In this document: positions 1-12,234 of the stretch, one piece after another
Layout of the letters: each line of letters begins with the position of its first letter
Position numbering within the stretch: position 1 is the stretch's first letter
Source of the DNA: Deltaproteobacteria bacterium
Lineage (GTDB): Bacteria > Desulfobacterota > DSM-4660 > Desulfatiglandales > Desulfatiglandaceae
Direction: 5' to 3'
Assembly (NCBI GenBank): GCA_021737785.1
Contig: JAIPDI010000037.1
Span: 1-53,850 of the forward strand
DNA length: 53,850 nucleotides
Made by a program: the position numbers and the translations under genes
The notes under the pieces: model-generated
What the model saw: only the letters and a program-made list of their open reading frames with translations
Database searches by the model: none
Told to the model about the DNA's origin: nothing

Positions 1-1
1 G

Positions 2-139
2 ATCGGCAAGACCATCAACCGGAGCCATTCCACGGTCCTCTATTCCGTGGAGCAGGTGGCCCACCGGATGAAGACCGATCGCAATCTCAAATACCAGATC
101 GAGTTCCTCGCCGGGCGCATCGAGGATATGAAAAAATGA
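2..139 (+). CDS. dnaA: DnaA C-terminal end (partial, start outside window)
   Basis: The frame is open from the left edge to TGA at 137-139 and encodes the last 45 residues of a DnaA-type domain IV. The helix-turn-helix signature is clear: an IGKTINRSHSTVLYSVEQV segment matches the DnaA box-binding motif in which a basic residue and His precede (S/T)TV. The rest of the gene lies outside the window, so the ATPase domain cannot be judged. It points away from the second dnaA at 8066-9379 and is separated from it by gyrA, gyrB and dnaN, so the chromosome carries two DnaA-family genes here. Its stop overlaps the start of the next gene in an ATGA, suggesting coupling. A DnaA-related protein keeping only domain IV cannot be excluded. 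Confidence 0.8.
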   Translation: MGKTINRSHSTVLYSVEQVAHRMKTDRNLKYQIEFLAGRIEDMKK

Positions 140-393
140 GCAGCGACTCCTCCCACCCATTCAAGACGCTTGCCGTGTGGGCCTGTATCATCGTCGGCGG
201 TCTGGCGACAACCGGCATCGGCCTCGTCTGTCTCGTCTCCATCTGGGAAGGGTTCACACACGTCCATCGACCCGGTTCCTGGGTCCCCATCGTGGCAGGA
301 ACACTCGTCTTGGGCCTGGCCGTATGGCTCTATGTTAGAGGAACAAAGGCCATCCACGGCCGTCTCGACAGAGATGAACTCCTAAATTTTTGA
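136..393 (+). CDS. Small two-helix membrane protein, function unknown
   Basis: This 85-residue protein starts at an ATG that overlaps the preceding dnaA stop (ATGA), so the two are probably translated together. Two hydrophobic stretches, roughly residues 10-36 and 49-68, look like transmembrane helices joined by a short loop. The C-terminus is charged and should be soluble. There is no recognisable family motif. It ends convergently to the minus-strand gene at 444-626, with 50 bp between and no strong terminator hairpin visible. Confidence 0.55.
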   Translation: MSSDSSHPFKTLAVWACIIVGGLATTGIGLVCLVSIWEGFTHVHRPGSWVPIVAGTLVLGLAVWLYVRGTKAIHGRLDRDELLNF

Positions 394-443
394 GATGATT
401 TTCCCAGCCGCCTTATCTGCGTGATATTCCTGCTGCAAGGATC

Positions 444-626
444 TCAACGCGCCCTTTCCTCATAAAACGACCGCAAAAACTCCTCGTCCTTCGGCGACAG
501 GTTGAATTGGCGGGCGGCTTTCTCGATAAGCTCACCCATCGGATGGGTTTCATCTTCCAAACGGGCTTCGGCAATCCACTTCACTGCCTGGCGTACATTT
601 TCTCCCTTGGGCTGGACAGTTGCCAT
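444..626 (-). CDS. Small conserved-looking helical protein (60 aa)
   Basis: A 60-residue, charged, helical protein preceded by a good Shine-Dalgarno (AGGAG about 6 nt before the ATG). It lies 24 bp downstream of gpsA on the same strand and is likely the last gene of the gyrA-gpsA transcript. I do not recognise a domain. The sequence reads as one or two amphipathic helices, with a central SPKDEEF turn and a basic end, and has no cysteines or membrane segment. The RBS, the spacing and a composition typical of a soluble protein support it as real. Confidence 0.6.
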   Translation of the reverse strand: MATVQPKGENVRQAVKWIAEARLEDETHPMGELIEKAARQFNLSPKDEEFLRSFYEERAR

Positions 627-650
627 CTCTCGCTCCTTATGCGTCCCCCT

Positions 651-1673
651 CTAAAACTCCCTTTCCGCCTTCAGGTCCCTTAACATCAGTTCCCGCACTG
701 CATCCCTCGGATCCCTCCCCTCGTACAGGATCCGATAAACCTCCCTGGTGATCGGCATGGCCACCCCCATTTTTACGGACAGTTCATAGGCCGAACGTGC
801 GGTCTTGACCCCCTCGGCCACCATCCGCATACTTTGCGTGATCTCATTAAGTGCCGTGCCCACGGCCACCTTGAGACCAACGCTCCGGTTCCTGCTCTGA
901 TCGCCGGTGCAGGTCAGCACCAGGTCGCCCAGACCGGCCAGACCGGCGAAAGTATGGGGATTGGAGCCCATGGCCACACCCAGGCGGGTGATCTCGGCCA
1001 GGCCCCGGGTGATGAGGGCGGCCCGGGCGTTCTCGCCGAATTTAAGTCCATCCGATGCCCCTGCCGCAATGGCAATCACATTCTTGAGGGCACCGCCCAG
1101 TTGGGTTCCGATCAAATCATCACCGGCATAGACCCTGAAGAAATCCGTTGAAAACAGTTCCTGCAGCTTTTTTGCATGGCCCGGATGCCGACACGCAACA
1201 GTGACGGCCGTCGGATATTGGCGGGCCACCTCCCTGGCGAAACTGGGCCCGGACAGACAGGCGAAAGTCTCCTGATATTTCTCGTCCAGGACCTCACCGG
1301 CCACCTGAGACATGACCAAAAGCGTATCGTTTTCAATGCCCTTAGTGGCAATCATGACCGGTATATCCGGCCGCAGAAAGGGTTTTAGGGAAACCAATAC
1401 CGTCCTGAAAACATGGGAAGGGATCGCCAGGAGGGCCAATTGCTTATCCTGCAGTGCCTCTTCAAAAGAATTGACCGGCCGCAATCCATGGCTGACCCTG
1501 AACCCCGGCAGAAACACCTCGTTGCGCCGTTCATCGCGGATTTGCCGGAACACCTCTTCCTCCCTCACCCAAAGGTCTACCTCAAGTCCCTTTTCAGCCA
1601 GAAGATTCGCCAAGGCCGTGCCCCAGCTTCCCGCTCCGATCACGGCGATTCTCTTTATGTCGGTTCCCTCCAA
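651..1673 (-). CDS. gpsA: NAD(P)+-dependent glycerol-3-phosphate dehydrogenase
   Basis: Reduces dihydroxyacetone phosphate to sn-glycerol 3-phosphate for phospholipid synthesis in the cytosol. The N-terminus carries the Rossmann motif IAVIGAGSWGTALA, followed by the family blocks ATKGI, SGPSFA, LGGALKNV(I)AIAAG with the catalytic Lys, and AGLGDLVLTC. I chose the TTG at 1671-1673 as start: an AGGAAGG lies 5 nt upstream and the resulting 340 residues match the family length. An ATG at 1701-1703 overlapping the end of gyrA is the alternative; the longest frame, from 1745, would add an implausible extension inside gyrA. It lies directly downstream of gyrA, so it is probably co-transcribed. Confidence 0.95.
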   Translation of the reverse strand: MEGTDIKRIAVIGAGSWGTALANLLAEKGLEVDLWVREEEVFRQIRDERRNEVFLPGFRVSHGLRPVNSFEEALQDKQLALLAIPSHVFRTVLVSLKPFLRPDIPVMIATKGIENDTLLVMSQVAGEVLDEKYQETFACLSGPSFAREVARQYPTAVTVACRHPGHAKKLQELFSTDFFRVYAGDDLIGTQLGGALKNVIAIAAGASDGLKFGENARAALITRGLAEITRLGVAMGSNPHTFAGLAGLGDLVLTCTGDQSRNRSVGLKVAVGTALNEITQSMRMVAEGVKTARSAYELSVKMGVAMPITREVYRILYEGRDPRDAVRELMLRDLKAEREF

Positions 1674-1692
1674 TACCCCTTCCTCTCTCGGG

Positions 1693-4119
1693 TCAGTCTT
1701 CATCTTCCATGAGCTTGGCGACCCCCACCACCTTTTCCCCTTCACCCAGATCGATCAATTTGACGCCTTGCGTATTTCTCCCGATCACCGAAATATCGCC
1801 GGCCCTCAGGCGTATGATCTTTCCGTGTCCCGTGATAATCATCAATTGATCCTGATCGTTCACCTGGTAGGAATAGACCACCGGCCCGTTTCTTTCGCTG
1901 GTCTTGATGGTGAGGACGCCCTTCCCTCCCTTGCCCTGCCGGGGATACTCGTCCGTCCTGGTGCGTTTGCCAAACCCGTTTTCGGTGACCGTCAGGATTG
2001 TGGCCCCCTCTCCGATGGCCTCCATCCCCACGACCCCATTGCCCGGCGCCATCCGGATCCCAATGATACCCGAAGCCACCCTCCCCATGCTCCTCAGTTC
2101 GGACTCAGGAAAACGGATCGATTTTCCTTCCCTTGTGGTGAGGAAAATATCCTGCTCCCCACTGGAAACCCTGACTGCAATGAGTTCATCGCCCTCCCTG
2201 ATTTTAACCCCGATCGTTCCCACCGACCTGGGATGACTGTAAGCGGTCAACTCCGTCTTTTTGACCAGCCCCTCTTTGGTGGCCATCACCACATATTTTC
2301 CTTCTTCATAGTCTCTTACCGGGAGAATGGTCGCCACACGCTCCCCCTTCTTCAGATCCAGAAGGTTGACGATGGCCTTTCCTTTGGACATCCGGCCGCC
2401 CTCCGGAATCTCATGCACCTTTTTCCAGTAGACCCTGCCCTTGTTGGTGAAGAAGAGGAAAAAATCATGGGAGGACGCAACAAAGAGGTGTTCCACAAAA
2501 TCCTCGCCCATCGGCTTGACCCCGGTCATTCCCTTGCCGCCCCGGCGCTGGGCCCTGTACAGGCTGATGGGATTTCTCTTGATATAGCCATTATGACTGA
2601 TGGTAACCACCATGTCCTCTTCGGCAATGAGGTCCTCCATGTCGATGTCCTCTACGTCATCGAGGATTTCGGTCCTGCGCTCGTCGCCATAGAGTTCTTT
2701 AACTTCCTTCACCTCATCCTTTATAATATTGAGGACCATGGCCGGGTTCCCAAGGATTTCCTTGTATCGTGCGATATCCTTGATCAGTTCGTAATATTCC
2801 GCATTGATTTTATCTCTTTCCAGCCCGGTCAATCGTTGGAGTCTCATGTCTAAAATGGCCTGGGCCTGAATTTCGGAGAATCCGAAATCCGACATAAGGC
2901 GGGTCTTCGCCTCTTTGGCGTCGGAAGAGGACCGAATCAATTCAATGACATCATCAAGGAATTCCAAGGCCTTTTTCAGGCCTTCCAGAATATGGGCCCG
3001 GGCCTCTGCCTTCTTGAGTTCGTAAATCGTTCTTCGAACCACCACCTCCCGGCGATACTCGATAAAATGCCGGATAATCTCTTTGAGGGAAAGGATCTGG
3101 GGTCTCCCGTTGACAATAGATAGAAATATGATCCCGAAGGATGTTTCCAGTTGAGTGAACTTATACAACCTGTTCAGGATCACCAGTGCCACACCGTCCC
3201 GCTTCACCTCAATGGCGATCCGCATCCCCTCCCGGTCGGATTCATCCCTGATTTCCGATATTCCTTCTATCTTTTTCTCCCGCACCTGCTCAGCCAGCTT
3301 TTCCAGGAGTTTCCCTTTATTCACCTGATAAGGGATTTCAGAAATGATAATTCGCTCACGGTTATGGCCGACCTTCTCCACAAAGGCCCTTGCCCTCATC
3401 TTAATGATCCCGCGTCCTGATTCATATGCGTCTCGGATCCCCTTTTTTCCGCAGATAAACCCCGCTGTCGGAAAATCAGGACCCGGAACCAGTTCCATCA
3501 GTTCCCTCAAACTGATATCGGGAGTGTCTATAACCCGTTCAACGGCCTGACAGATTTCAGACAGATTATGGGGCGGAATATTGGTGGCCATGCCCACGGC
3601 AATTCCTGAAGATCCGTTCACCAGCAGATTGGGTATCCGGCTCGGGAGAACCACAGGTTCCACAAGGGATCCGTCGTAGGTCGGTATGAAATCAACGGTC
3701 TCCTTTTCAATATCCGAAAGAAACTCCTGGGTCGCCCGGGCCATTCTGACTTCCGTATATCGCATGGCCGCCGGAGGATCACCGTCTATGGAACCGAAAT
3801 TCCCCTGACCGTCCACCAGCGGATACCGCATGGAGAACCCCTGGGCCAACCTCACAATCGTATCATAGACCGCCGTATCCCCGTGCGGATGGTACTTACC
3901 GATAACATCGCCCACCACCCTCGCGGATTTCTTGTAGGGCCTGTTGAAAAAGTTTTTCAAATCATACATGGCGTAAAGGACGCGCCGGTGAACCGGCTTC
4001 AAGCCATCTCTGATATCGGGAAGGGCCCTCCCTACGATCACGCTCATGGAATACTCGAGATAAGACTTTTTCATCTCATCTTCGATATCAACCGACTCAT
4101 ATACCGCTTCTGGCATCAT
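1693..4119 (-). CDS. gyrA: DNA gyrase subunit A
   Basis: The breakage-reunion subunit of the A2B2 type II topoisomerase that introduces negative supercoils. The 808-residue product has the usual layout: an N-terminal winged-helix/tower region containing the catalytic tyrosine in [10 protein letters not shown], the quinolone-resistance-determining stretch [12 protein letters not shown], a long coiled coil, and a C-terminal beta-pinwheel with the GyrA box QRRGGKG. The C-terminal acidic tail is short. Two adjacent ATG codons begin the frame; either may be used. It follows gyrB by 118 bp on the same strand, and its 3' end abuts or overlaps gpsA. The length is typical of the family and nothing looks broken. 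Confidence 0.98.
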   Translation of the reverse strand: MMPEAVYESVDIEDEMKKSYLEYSMSVIVGRALPDIRDGLKPVHRRVLYAMYDLKNFFNRPYKKSARVVGDVIGKYHPHGDTAVYDTIVRLAQGFSMRYPLVDGQGNFGSIDGDPPAAMRYTEVRMARATQEFLSDIEKETVDFIPTYDGSLVEPVVLPSRIPNLLVNGSSGIAVGMATNIPPHNLSEICQAVERVIDTPDISLRELMELVPGPDFPTAGFICGKKGIRDAYESGRGIIKMRARAFVEKVGHNRERIIISEIPYQVNKGKLLEKLAEQVREKKIEGISEIRDESDREGMRIAIEVKRDGVALVILNRLYKFTQLETSFGIIFLSIVNGRPQILSLKEIIRHFIEYRREVVVRRTIYELKKAEARAHILEGLKKALEFLDDVIELIRSSSDAKEAKTRLMSDFGFSEIQAQAILDMRLQRLTGLERDKINAEYYELIKDIARYKEILGNPAMVLNIIKDEVKEVKELYGDERRTEILDDVEDIDMEDLIAEEDMVVTISHNGYIKRNPISLYRAQRRGGKGMTGVKPMGEDFVEHLFVASSHDFFLFFTNKGRVYWKKVHEIPEGGRMSKGKAIVNLLDLKKGERVATILPVRDYEEGKYVVMATKEGLVKKTELTAYSHPRSVGTIGVKIREGDELIAVRVSSGEQDIFLTTREGKSIRFPESELRSMGRVASGIIGIRMAPGNGVVGMEAIGEGATILTVTENGFGKRTRTDEYPRQGKGGKGVLTIKTSERNGPVVYSYQVNDQDQLMIITGHGKIIRLRAGDISVIGRNTQGVKLIDLGEGEKVVGVAKLMEDED

Positions 4120-4237
4120 TAGGTTTCAGCTCTCCAATACATTTGTTATTCGAACATTTGGGTTTCGGTATGTAGCATGGATTTCCTGTTCCGGCATCTA
4201 AGACCGTTCAATCGGAAATCCGAAGTTTAAATCAATC

Positions 4238-7745
<3,508 letters not shown>

Positions 7746-8065
7746 TTTTTGCCTCCGGCAGCTGGGTATTAGTGTATGTATAGATATAGAAAAGACAACA
7801 ATCCTAATAAGAATTGTCTATTTGTTAATACATGGACGATCTATTTGAAATAATGGCTAAAACTTATCATCCATCTCTGATACGCGTTTCATCAGTTTCG
7901 AATGCCCCCCCTATAATTTTTGTAAAAATCCAAGCTTTCAACAGGCCTTCGAAATAGTTTGAACAGGTTTTTGAAACGTGAATTCCGGCATTGTAAAGGC
8001 CAAATCATCATCATGCCACCAGAGGCGGTTGCAGGGCCGAGGCTCCCTCTCCCATAATGCCTCAA
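7746..8065. other. dnaA-dnaN intergenic region, possible origin site (unproven)
   Basis: This 320-bp region between dnaA and dnaN is locally AT-rich near 7780-7880 and holds no convincing gene. Its position would suit oriC, but I found no exact TTATCCACA DnaA box on either strand, only loose resemblances. The 108 bp upstream of dnaA (9380-9487) also lack exact boxes. An origin assignment therefore rests only on gene order. Confidence 0.25.
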
Positions 8066-9379
8066 TTAAAACAGAAGATTTTGTATGTCATCGATATCTT
8101 GTGATATTTTTGCATTGTTAGCTTTAGCCTTCCGTATACACCTATCCGCATATATGACAGTAGAATGATGCCTGTTACCGAATGCACGTCCTATTTCCTT
8201 TAGGGAAAGGGGGGTCAGTTTCTTACTGAGATAGATGGCCGCCTGCCTCGGGTATGAATAGGGCCGTCCTCTCTTATCAGATAACAGGTCGGCTAAAGAA
8301 ATATTGAAATATTTCGCCGTGACGCCTTGTATATGATTAATGTCAATACAGCTTGAAGGAGACGCCGCTTTAATTATCAATTCGGCCACGGAGAGGTCTA
8401 TGGGTCTTTTATGAGAAAAAAAGTGGTCTTTGATCCTTCCGATATGCTGGATCAGGGTTTTCATGTCATCGGTGGTGTTTGCCAGGAAAAAGGCCACGTC
8501 GTCCGGAAGGGTGAGTTTTTCGTTTCCGGCTATTTTTTTTATAATTTTGACCTTAGTCCTTTGACCTGGGGGACGGATCTCTGCTATAAGACCCCATTCG
8601 AGACGTGAGCGCAGTTGGGGGAGGAGATTCCGGATCTTGCCGGGCGCATAAGCGGCTGTTACCACCAACTGACCGGCGGATTCGAGGCACGAGCTGCAGA
8701 GTGCCAATAGTTCTGCTTGGAGTTTGCGCTGACCGGCGATCAGGTGAATGTCATCCAGGAGAAGAAAATCAGGGGTCTTCTCTGTTTCCCGGAAGCGATC
8801 GGGATGCTGGGCGTCCAAGGTGCCTGAGACCTCATTGAGGAACCGATCGGCGGTTAGATAGGTGATATTTGCCCGGGGGTTGTTTTGGAGGACCAGGTTG
8901 CCGATGGCATTCAAGATATGTGTTTTTCCCAAGCTGAGTTCACTGTATATATAGAGCGGATTGTAGTCGCTGCCGGGCCTTTGTGCAACGCTCAGGGCTG
9001 AAGAGCAGGCAAGACGGTTGCAATTGGCCATAACAAAGTCACCAAAGGTGCTATGGGGGTCGATCCCGTGAAAGAGGGGACTGTTGCGTCCCTTGACGAC
9101 CCCTTTGATTTGTGGTTGTATAGGATCCGGAGGGTCGGCATAAGTGAAGCGAATCTCCGGAAGGGTGTTGAAATTATGTTTGAAAATGGTTTGAATCTGA
9201 TCCGTGTAGTTCTCTTGCAGCCAGTGGGCAATGAATTTGTTCGGAACCTCTACAACAACCTGGCGGGCGTTGATTTCCTTCAGGGATGCCCTTGATAACC
9301 ATCTCTGGAACTCGGACATGGAGATTCCGGATATAAAATCTGCTTTGAATTGGTCCCATGTATAATTTTTTAGTGTCAT
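8066..9379 (-). CDS. dnaA: DnaA-family replication initiator with degenerate Walker A
   Basis: Predicted initiator of chromosome replication. Domain I (about residues 1-82) and a short linker precede an AAA+ domain and the DNA-binding domain IV, whose GNRHHSTVIYADRCI matches the DnaA-box recognition motif. The Walker B LLLDDIHLI and the SRLEWGLIAEI segment are normal. The P-loop is not: where DnaA usually has GG(T/V)GLGKTH this protein has SELSLGKTH, so the first glycines are lost while GKT is kept. The sensor II arginine of NVRELEGAL is Lys in DMKTLIQHI. At 437 residues it is near normal length. The frame opens at a GTG at 9382, but the ATG at 9377-9379 is the simpler start; no strong RBS is visible. 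It is divergent from cooC and just upstream of dnaN. Confidence 0.88.
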   Translation of the reverse strand: MTLKNYTWDQFKADFISGISMSEFQRWLSRASLKEINARQVVVEVPNKFIAHWLQENYTDQIQTIFKHNFNTLPEIRFTYADPPDPIQPQIKGVVKGRNSPLFHGIDPHSTFGDFVMANCNRLACSSALSVAQRPGSDYNPLYIYSELSLGKTHILNAIGNLVLQNNPRANITYLTADRFLNEVSGTLDAQHPDRFRETEKTPDFLLLDDIHLIAGQRKLQAELLALCSSCLESAGQLVVTAAYAPGKIRNLLPQLRSRLEWGLIAEIRPPGQRTKVKIIKKIAGNEKLTLPDDVAFFLANTTDDMKTLIQHIGRIKDHFFSHKRPIDLSVAELIIKAASPSSCIDINHIQGVTAKYFNISLADLLSDKRGRPYSYPRQAAIYLSKKLTPLSLKEIGRAFGNRHHSTVIYADRCIRKAKANNAKISQDIDDIQNLLF

Positions 9380-9487
9380 CACAGATACTTAAATCTTGCG
9401 CAACCGGCTGTGTAAAATCGTTTTTTTATAACAAATCGTCATAAAGATATCAATCAAAATCTGTTTGATAAGAAGAGGGAGACAGCA

Positions 9488-10231
9488 ATGACCTATTCGA
9501 TCGCCCTTGCAGGGAAGGGGGGAACGGGCAAAACAACCATCGCCGGGATGCTGGTCAAATATCTGGTGGAAAAGGGGAGGATTCCGGTCTTGGCTGTGGA
9601 CGCGGATGCCAACGCCAATCTGAATGAGGTTTTGGGGCTGGAGGTTGAAGAAACCCTGGGAGACGCCAGGGAGCAGATGAAGACGGGGGCCTCCAGCGGC
9701 ATGACAAAAGATATTTTCATGGAGATGAAGCTCCAGCAGGCGGTCGTGGAGGCGGACGGCTTTGATCTGATCGTTATGGGAAGGCCTGAAGGGGCCGGAT
9801 GCTACTGCGCTGCCAATACCCTCTTGACCCAGTCCCTGGAGAAACTGATTGCGAACTACACCTCCGTGGTCATGGACAATGAGGCCGGCATGGAACATAT
9901 GAGCCGGTTGACCACCAATAATATCGAAGCACTTCTCGTGGTTTCGGATCCCACGCGAAGAGGGCTTCAGGCGGCTTCGAGGATCGTGGAGCTGGCAGAT
10001 AAACTCTCGTTGAATATCGGCCGTAAGATGGTGTTGGTGAACCGCTTCAGAGAGGATCAGGCCCAGGCCCTGGAGCAGGCCCTGGCCGAATATAATCTGG
10101 ATTTTGTCGGAACGGTGCCCGAAGACGGGGAACTGCAGGAATTTGATCTGAAAGGCAGACCTACCAGTGAGCTGGGAATAGAAAATCCGGCTGTCGCAGC
10201 GGCCTACCGCATCTTCGATGCCATCCTATAG
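9488..10231 (+). CDS. cooC: CooC-type nickel-insertion ATPase for CODH/ACS maturation
   Basis: A MinD/ParA-superfamily ATPase that helps load nickel into the C-cluster of CO dehydrogenase (or the A-cluster of acetyl-CoA synthase). The 247-residue protein opens with the deviant Walker A GKGGTGKTT, followed by VDADANANL, typical of CooC. The dimer-interface metal-binding CxC motif is present at Cys105-Tyr-Cys107 (GCYCAANTLL), which separates CooC from other ParA-like ATPases. The ATG follows a GAGGGAGA Shine-Dalgarno. It is divergent from dnaA and lies upstream of acsD, separated by a 380-bp gap with a candidate terminator and promoter, so it may form its own transcript. AcsF is an equally suitable name in an acetyl-CoA synthase context. 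Confidence 0.92.
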   Translation: MTYSIALAGKGGTGKTTIAGMLVKYLVEKGRIPVLAVDADANANLNEVLGLEVEETLGDAREQMKTGASSGMTKDIFMEMKLQQAVVEADGFDLIVMGRPEGAGCYCAANTLLTQSLEKLIANYTSVVMDNEAGMEHMSRLTTNNIEALLVVSDPTRRGLQAASRIVELADKLSLNIGRKMVLVNRFREDQAQALEQALAEYNLDFVGTVPEDGELQEFDLKGRPTSELGIENPAVAAAYRIFDAIL

Positions 10232-10289
10232 CGGAGAAAGACGGGGTTACCGGTGATAGGCGTTGCATGAAACCGGTTGTGCGGCGAAG

Positions 10290-10337
10290 GATATAGCAAC
10301 ATTTGAACTGATAATCGCTATATGTTGTATTTTTTTC
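10290..10337 (+). terminator. Candidate intrinsic terminator after cooC
   Basis: A stem pairing ATA(G)CAACAT with ATGTTGTAT, with a one-base bulge and a loop of about 19 nt, is followed by a run of seven T. The large loop makes it weaker than the terminators at 19011 and 48393. It would end cooC transcription before the acs operon. Confidence 0.4.
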
Positions 10338-10404
10338 TTTTTTACCCACAATATATAGAAAGGGTCAAAGAGAGAAAAGCCGCTTAAATTACTGCAAAAA
10401 ATTC

Positions 10405-10431
10405 TTGACAATGAATTGAGATTCATCTAAT
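10405..10431 (+). promoter_or_regulatory. Candidate housekeeping promoter of the acs operon
   Basis: A perfect -35 TTGACA at 10405-10410 is followed by TCTAAT (10426-10431, 15-nt spacer) or TAATTT (17-nt spacer) as -10. It lies about 180 bp upstream of acsD in an AT-rich gap. The rest of the 10232-10612 gap holds no gene that I can support; a short CCTC/GAGG hairpin followed by T residues near 10448-10470 could act as a weak attenuator. Confidence 0.4.
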
Positions 10432-10612
10432 TTGCTTTGCAATAGCCTCCGCAGGTGAGGTATTTTTTTGCATTTTCTATGTTATTTTTTTCACAAAGAA
10501 ATGTTTAAGACATTTTTTTCGTATAAGGGTTTACTCAGTATTTATGGTTGGCGGCAGTGTTTCAGACGGCCGCAGATTATTAACAACAGCATGGAAGAAG
10601 GAGGTAAAGACA

Positions 10613-12196
10613 TTGGCCTTTGAAATTCCCAAACAGCCCTATTCCGGAAAGATAGGGAATACCACGGTCGGAACCGGCAGTGGCGCTGTGACGTTGGGGG
10701 GTCAGACTTCGTATCCATTTCATGTCTTCGAGGGAGATATGCCGAATCCCCCGAAAATCGCGATGGAGATCTGGGATTACGACCCTTCCAATGAATGGCC
10801 TGCAGCGGCCGTTGCCCCGTTTAAGGATGTTATTTCTTCACCTGAGACCTGGGCCAAAAAATGTGTTGACGAGTACGGGGCCGACATTATCGTGCTTCAA
10901 CTTAAGAGCACCGACCCCAATGGAATGGACAGGAGTCCGGACGAGGCGGCCGAGGTCACCAAGAAGGTTGCAGACGCGGTGGATGTGCCGGTTATCCTGT
11001 GGGGTACGGCAAACAACCAGAAGGATGAAGAGGTCCTCAAAAAGATTTCCCAGGTATGCGAAGGCAAGAATCTGGGCCTGGGTCCGGTGGAAGAAGCCAA
11101 CCACAAAGGGGTGGGTGCAAGCGCCCTGGGGTACGGTCATACGGTCATTGCGTCCTCGCCCATCGACGTGAACCTCGCAAAACAGCTCAACATCCTTCTG
11201 GGTAATTTAGGGGTTCAGTCAAACAAGATTGTCATCGACCCCACAACCGGCGGTCTTGGGTACGGTCTGGAATATTCCTACTCGGTCATGGAGCGCATCA
11301 TGATGGCCGCACTGACCCAGGAAGACGATAAACTTCAGATTCCCATGATCACCAACCTGGGCAACGAGATCTGGAAGTGCAAAGAAGCGGGCCTTCCCCT
11401 TGGAGAGATGCCCACATTGGGCGACCCGGAAAAAAGGGCCATCCTCATGGAATGTGTGGGGGCGGTATGCTATCTGCTTGCCGGGTCTTCGGTGGTGATA
11501 TTGAGGCATCCCGAATCGGTTCGTATGGTCCGTTCGTTTATCGAGCTTTTGAGCAATGGGGGAAGTGCCGCCGACGTTCAGGAGATCTCAAAACTATTGC
11601 CGCTGGAGGAGGCGGATCTGATCTCATTGTCTCCTGAGCCCAACCTGGATTTCGGTCCTGCAGAGACTGCTCCCAAACCTGAGAAGGCCCCGGCCAAACC
11701 GAAAACCGAGGCAAAGGCTGCCCCTGCGCCTCCCAAGAAAGAAGAGAAGGCTGTAGCCGAACCAGAGGCCAAAAAGGCCGAGCCAAAGCCCGATAAAGCG
11801 GTAGCGCCAAAGGCGGAACCCGACGCAAAGGCCACGGCTGAAGCTGAAGCCAAGGCCAAGGCAGAGGCCGAAGAAAAGGCCAAGGCAGACGCCGAAGCCA
11901 AGGCCAAAGCCGAGGCGGAAGCGAAAGACAAGGCAGAGGCAGAGGCCAAGGCCAAGGCCGATGCAGAGGCCAAGACCAAGGCGGAAGCGGAAGAGAAGGC
12001 CAAGGCAGACGCCAAGGCCAAGGAAACAGAGGACCTGAAGGCCCTGAGATACAAGCGGGCCCAGGAAAGAGAAAAACACGAGGCCGGGCAAAAGGCTCGC
12101 GAAGGAGAGGCCGTTGCCAAAACTCCGGCAGGCCAGCAGATGGACATGGTTGAGAAACTGATTGCAGCCATCAATCGTATTCATAAACGGATTTAG
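10613..12196 (+). CDS. acsD: CODH/ACS corrinoid iron-sulfur protein small subunit (AcsD/CdhD) with long Ala/Lys/Glu tail
   Basis: The small subunit of the corrinoid iron-sulfur protein, a TIM-barrel partner of AcsC that carries the methyl group from methyl-tetrahydrofolate to acetyl-CoA synthase. The first roughly 335 residues match the family (for example IPKQPYSGKIGNTTVGTG at the start and IDPTTGGLGYGLEY in the barrel). The remaining 190 residues are odd: a Pro/Lys/Ala linker followed by a low-complexity AEAKAKAEAE-type array resembling a TolA-like long helix, ending in a short amphipathic segment. I chose the TTG at 10613 because GGAGG lies 8 nt upstream; the ATG at 10544 would add an unrelated 23-residue leader. 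It is the first gene of the acsD-acsA-acsB-acsC-acsE run. Confidence 0.92.
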   Translation: MAFEIPKQPYSGKIGNTTVGTGSGAVTLGGQTSYPFHVFEGDMPNPPKIAMEIWDYDPSNEWPAAAVAPFKDVISSPETWAKKCVDEYGADIIVLQLKSTDPNGMDRSPDEAAEVTKKVADAVDVPVILWGTANNQKDEEVLKKISQVCEGKNLGLGPVEEANHKGVGASALGYGHTVIASSPIDVNLAKQLNILLGNLGVQSNKIVIDPTTGGLGYGLEYSYSVMERIMMAALTQEDDKLQIPMITNLGNEIWKCKEAGLPLGEMPTLGDPEKRAILMECVGAVCYLLAGSSVVILRHPESVRMVRSFIELLSNGGSAADVQEISKLLPLEEADLISLSPEPNLDFGPAETAPKPEKAPAKPKTEAKAAPAPPKKEEKAVAEPEAKKAEPKPDKAVAPKAEPDAKATAEAEAKAKAEAEEKAKADAEAKAKAEAEAKDKAEAEAKAKADAEAKTKAEAEEKAKADAKAKETEDLKALRYKRAQEREKHEAGQKAREGEAVAKTPAGQQMDMVEKLIAAINRIHKRI

Positions 12197-12234
12197 AACC
12201 CGAAATCGCAATTGGAAAGAGGAGGAACCTCATA

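Noticed and set aside
1312-2853. 513-codon open frame on the plus strand opposite gpsA/gyrA
   Set aside because: It is antisense to well-recognised genes, has no family motif and His/Pro-rich composition typical of a shadow frame.
7746-9487. Origin of replication with DnaA boxes
   Set aside because: No exact TTATCCACA-type box was found on either strand; only gene order supports an origin, so it is kept as a low-confidence region only.
11578-12174. Minus-strand Ala/Ser-rich frame that looks like a membrane protein
   Set aside because: It is the antisense of the AcsD low-complexity tail; its apparent hydrophobicity is a by-product of the repeat.
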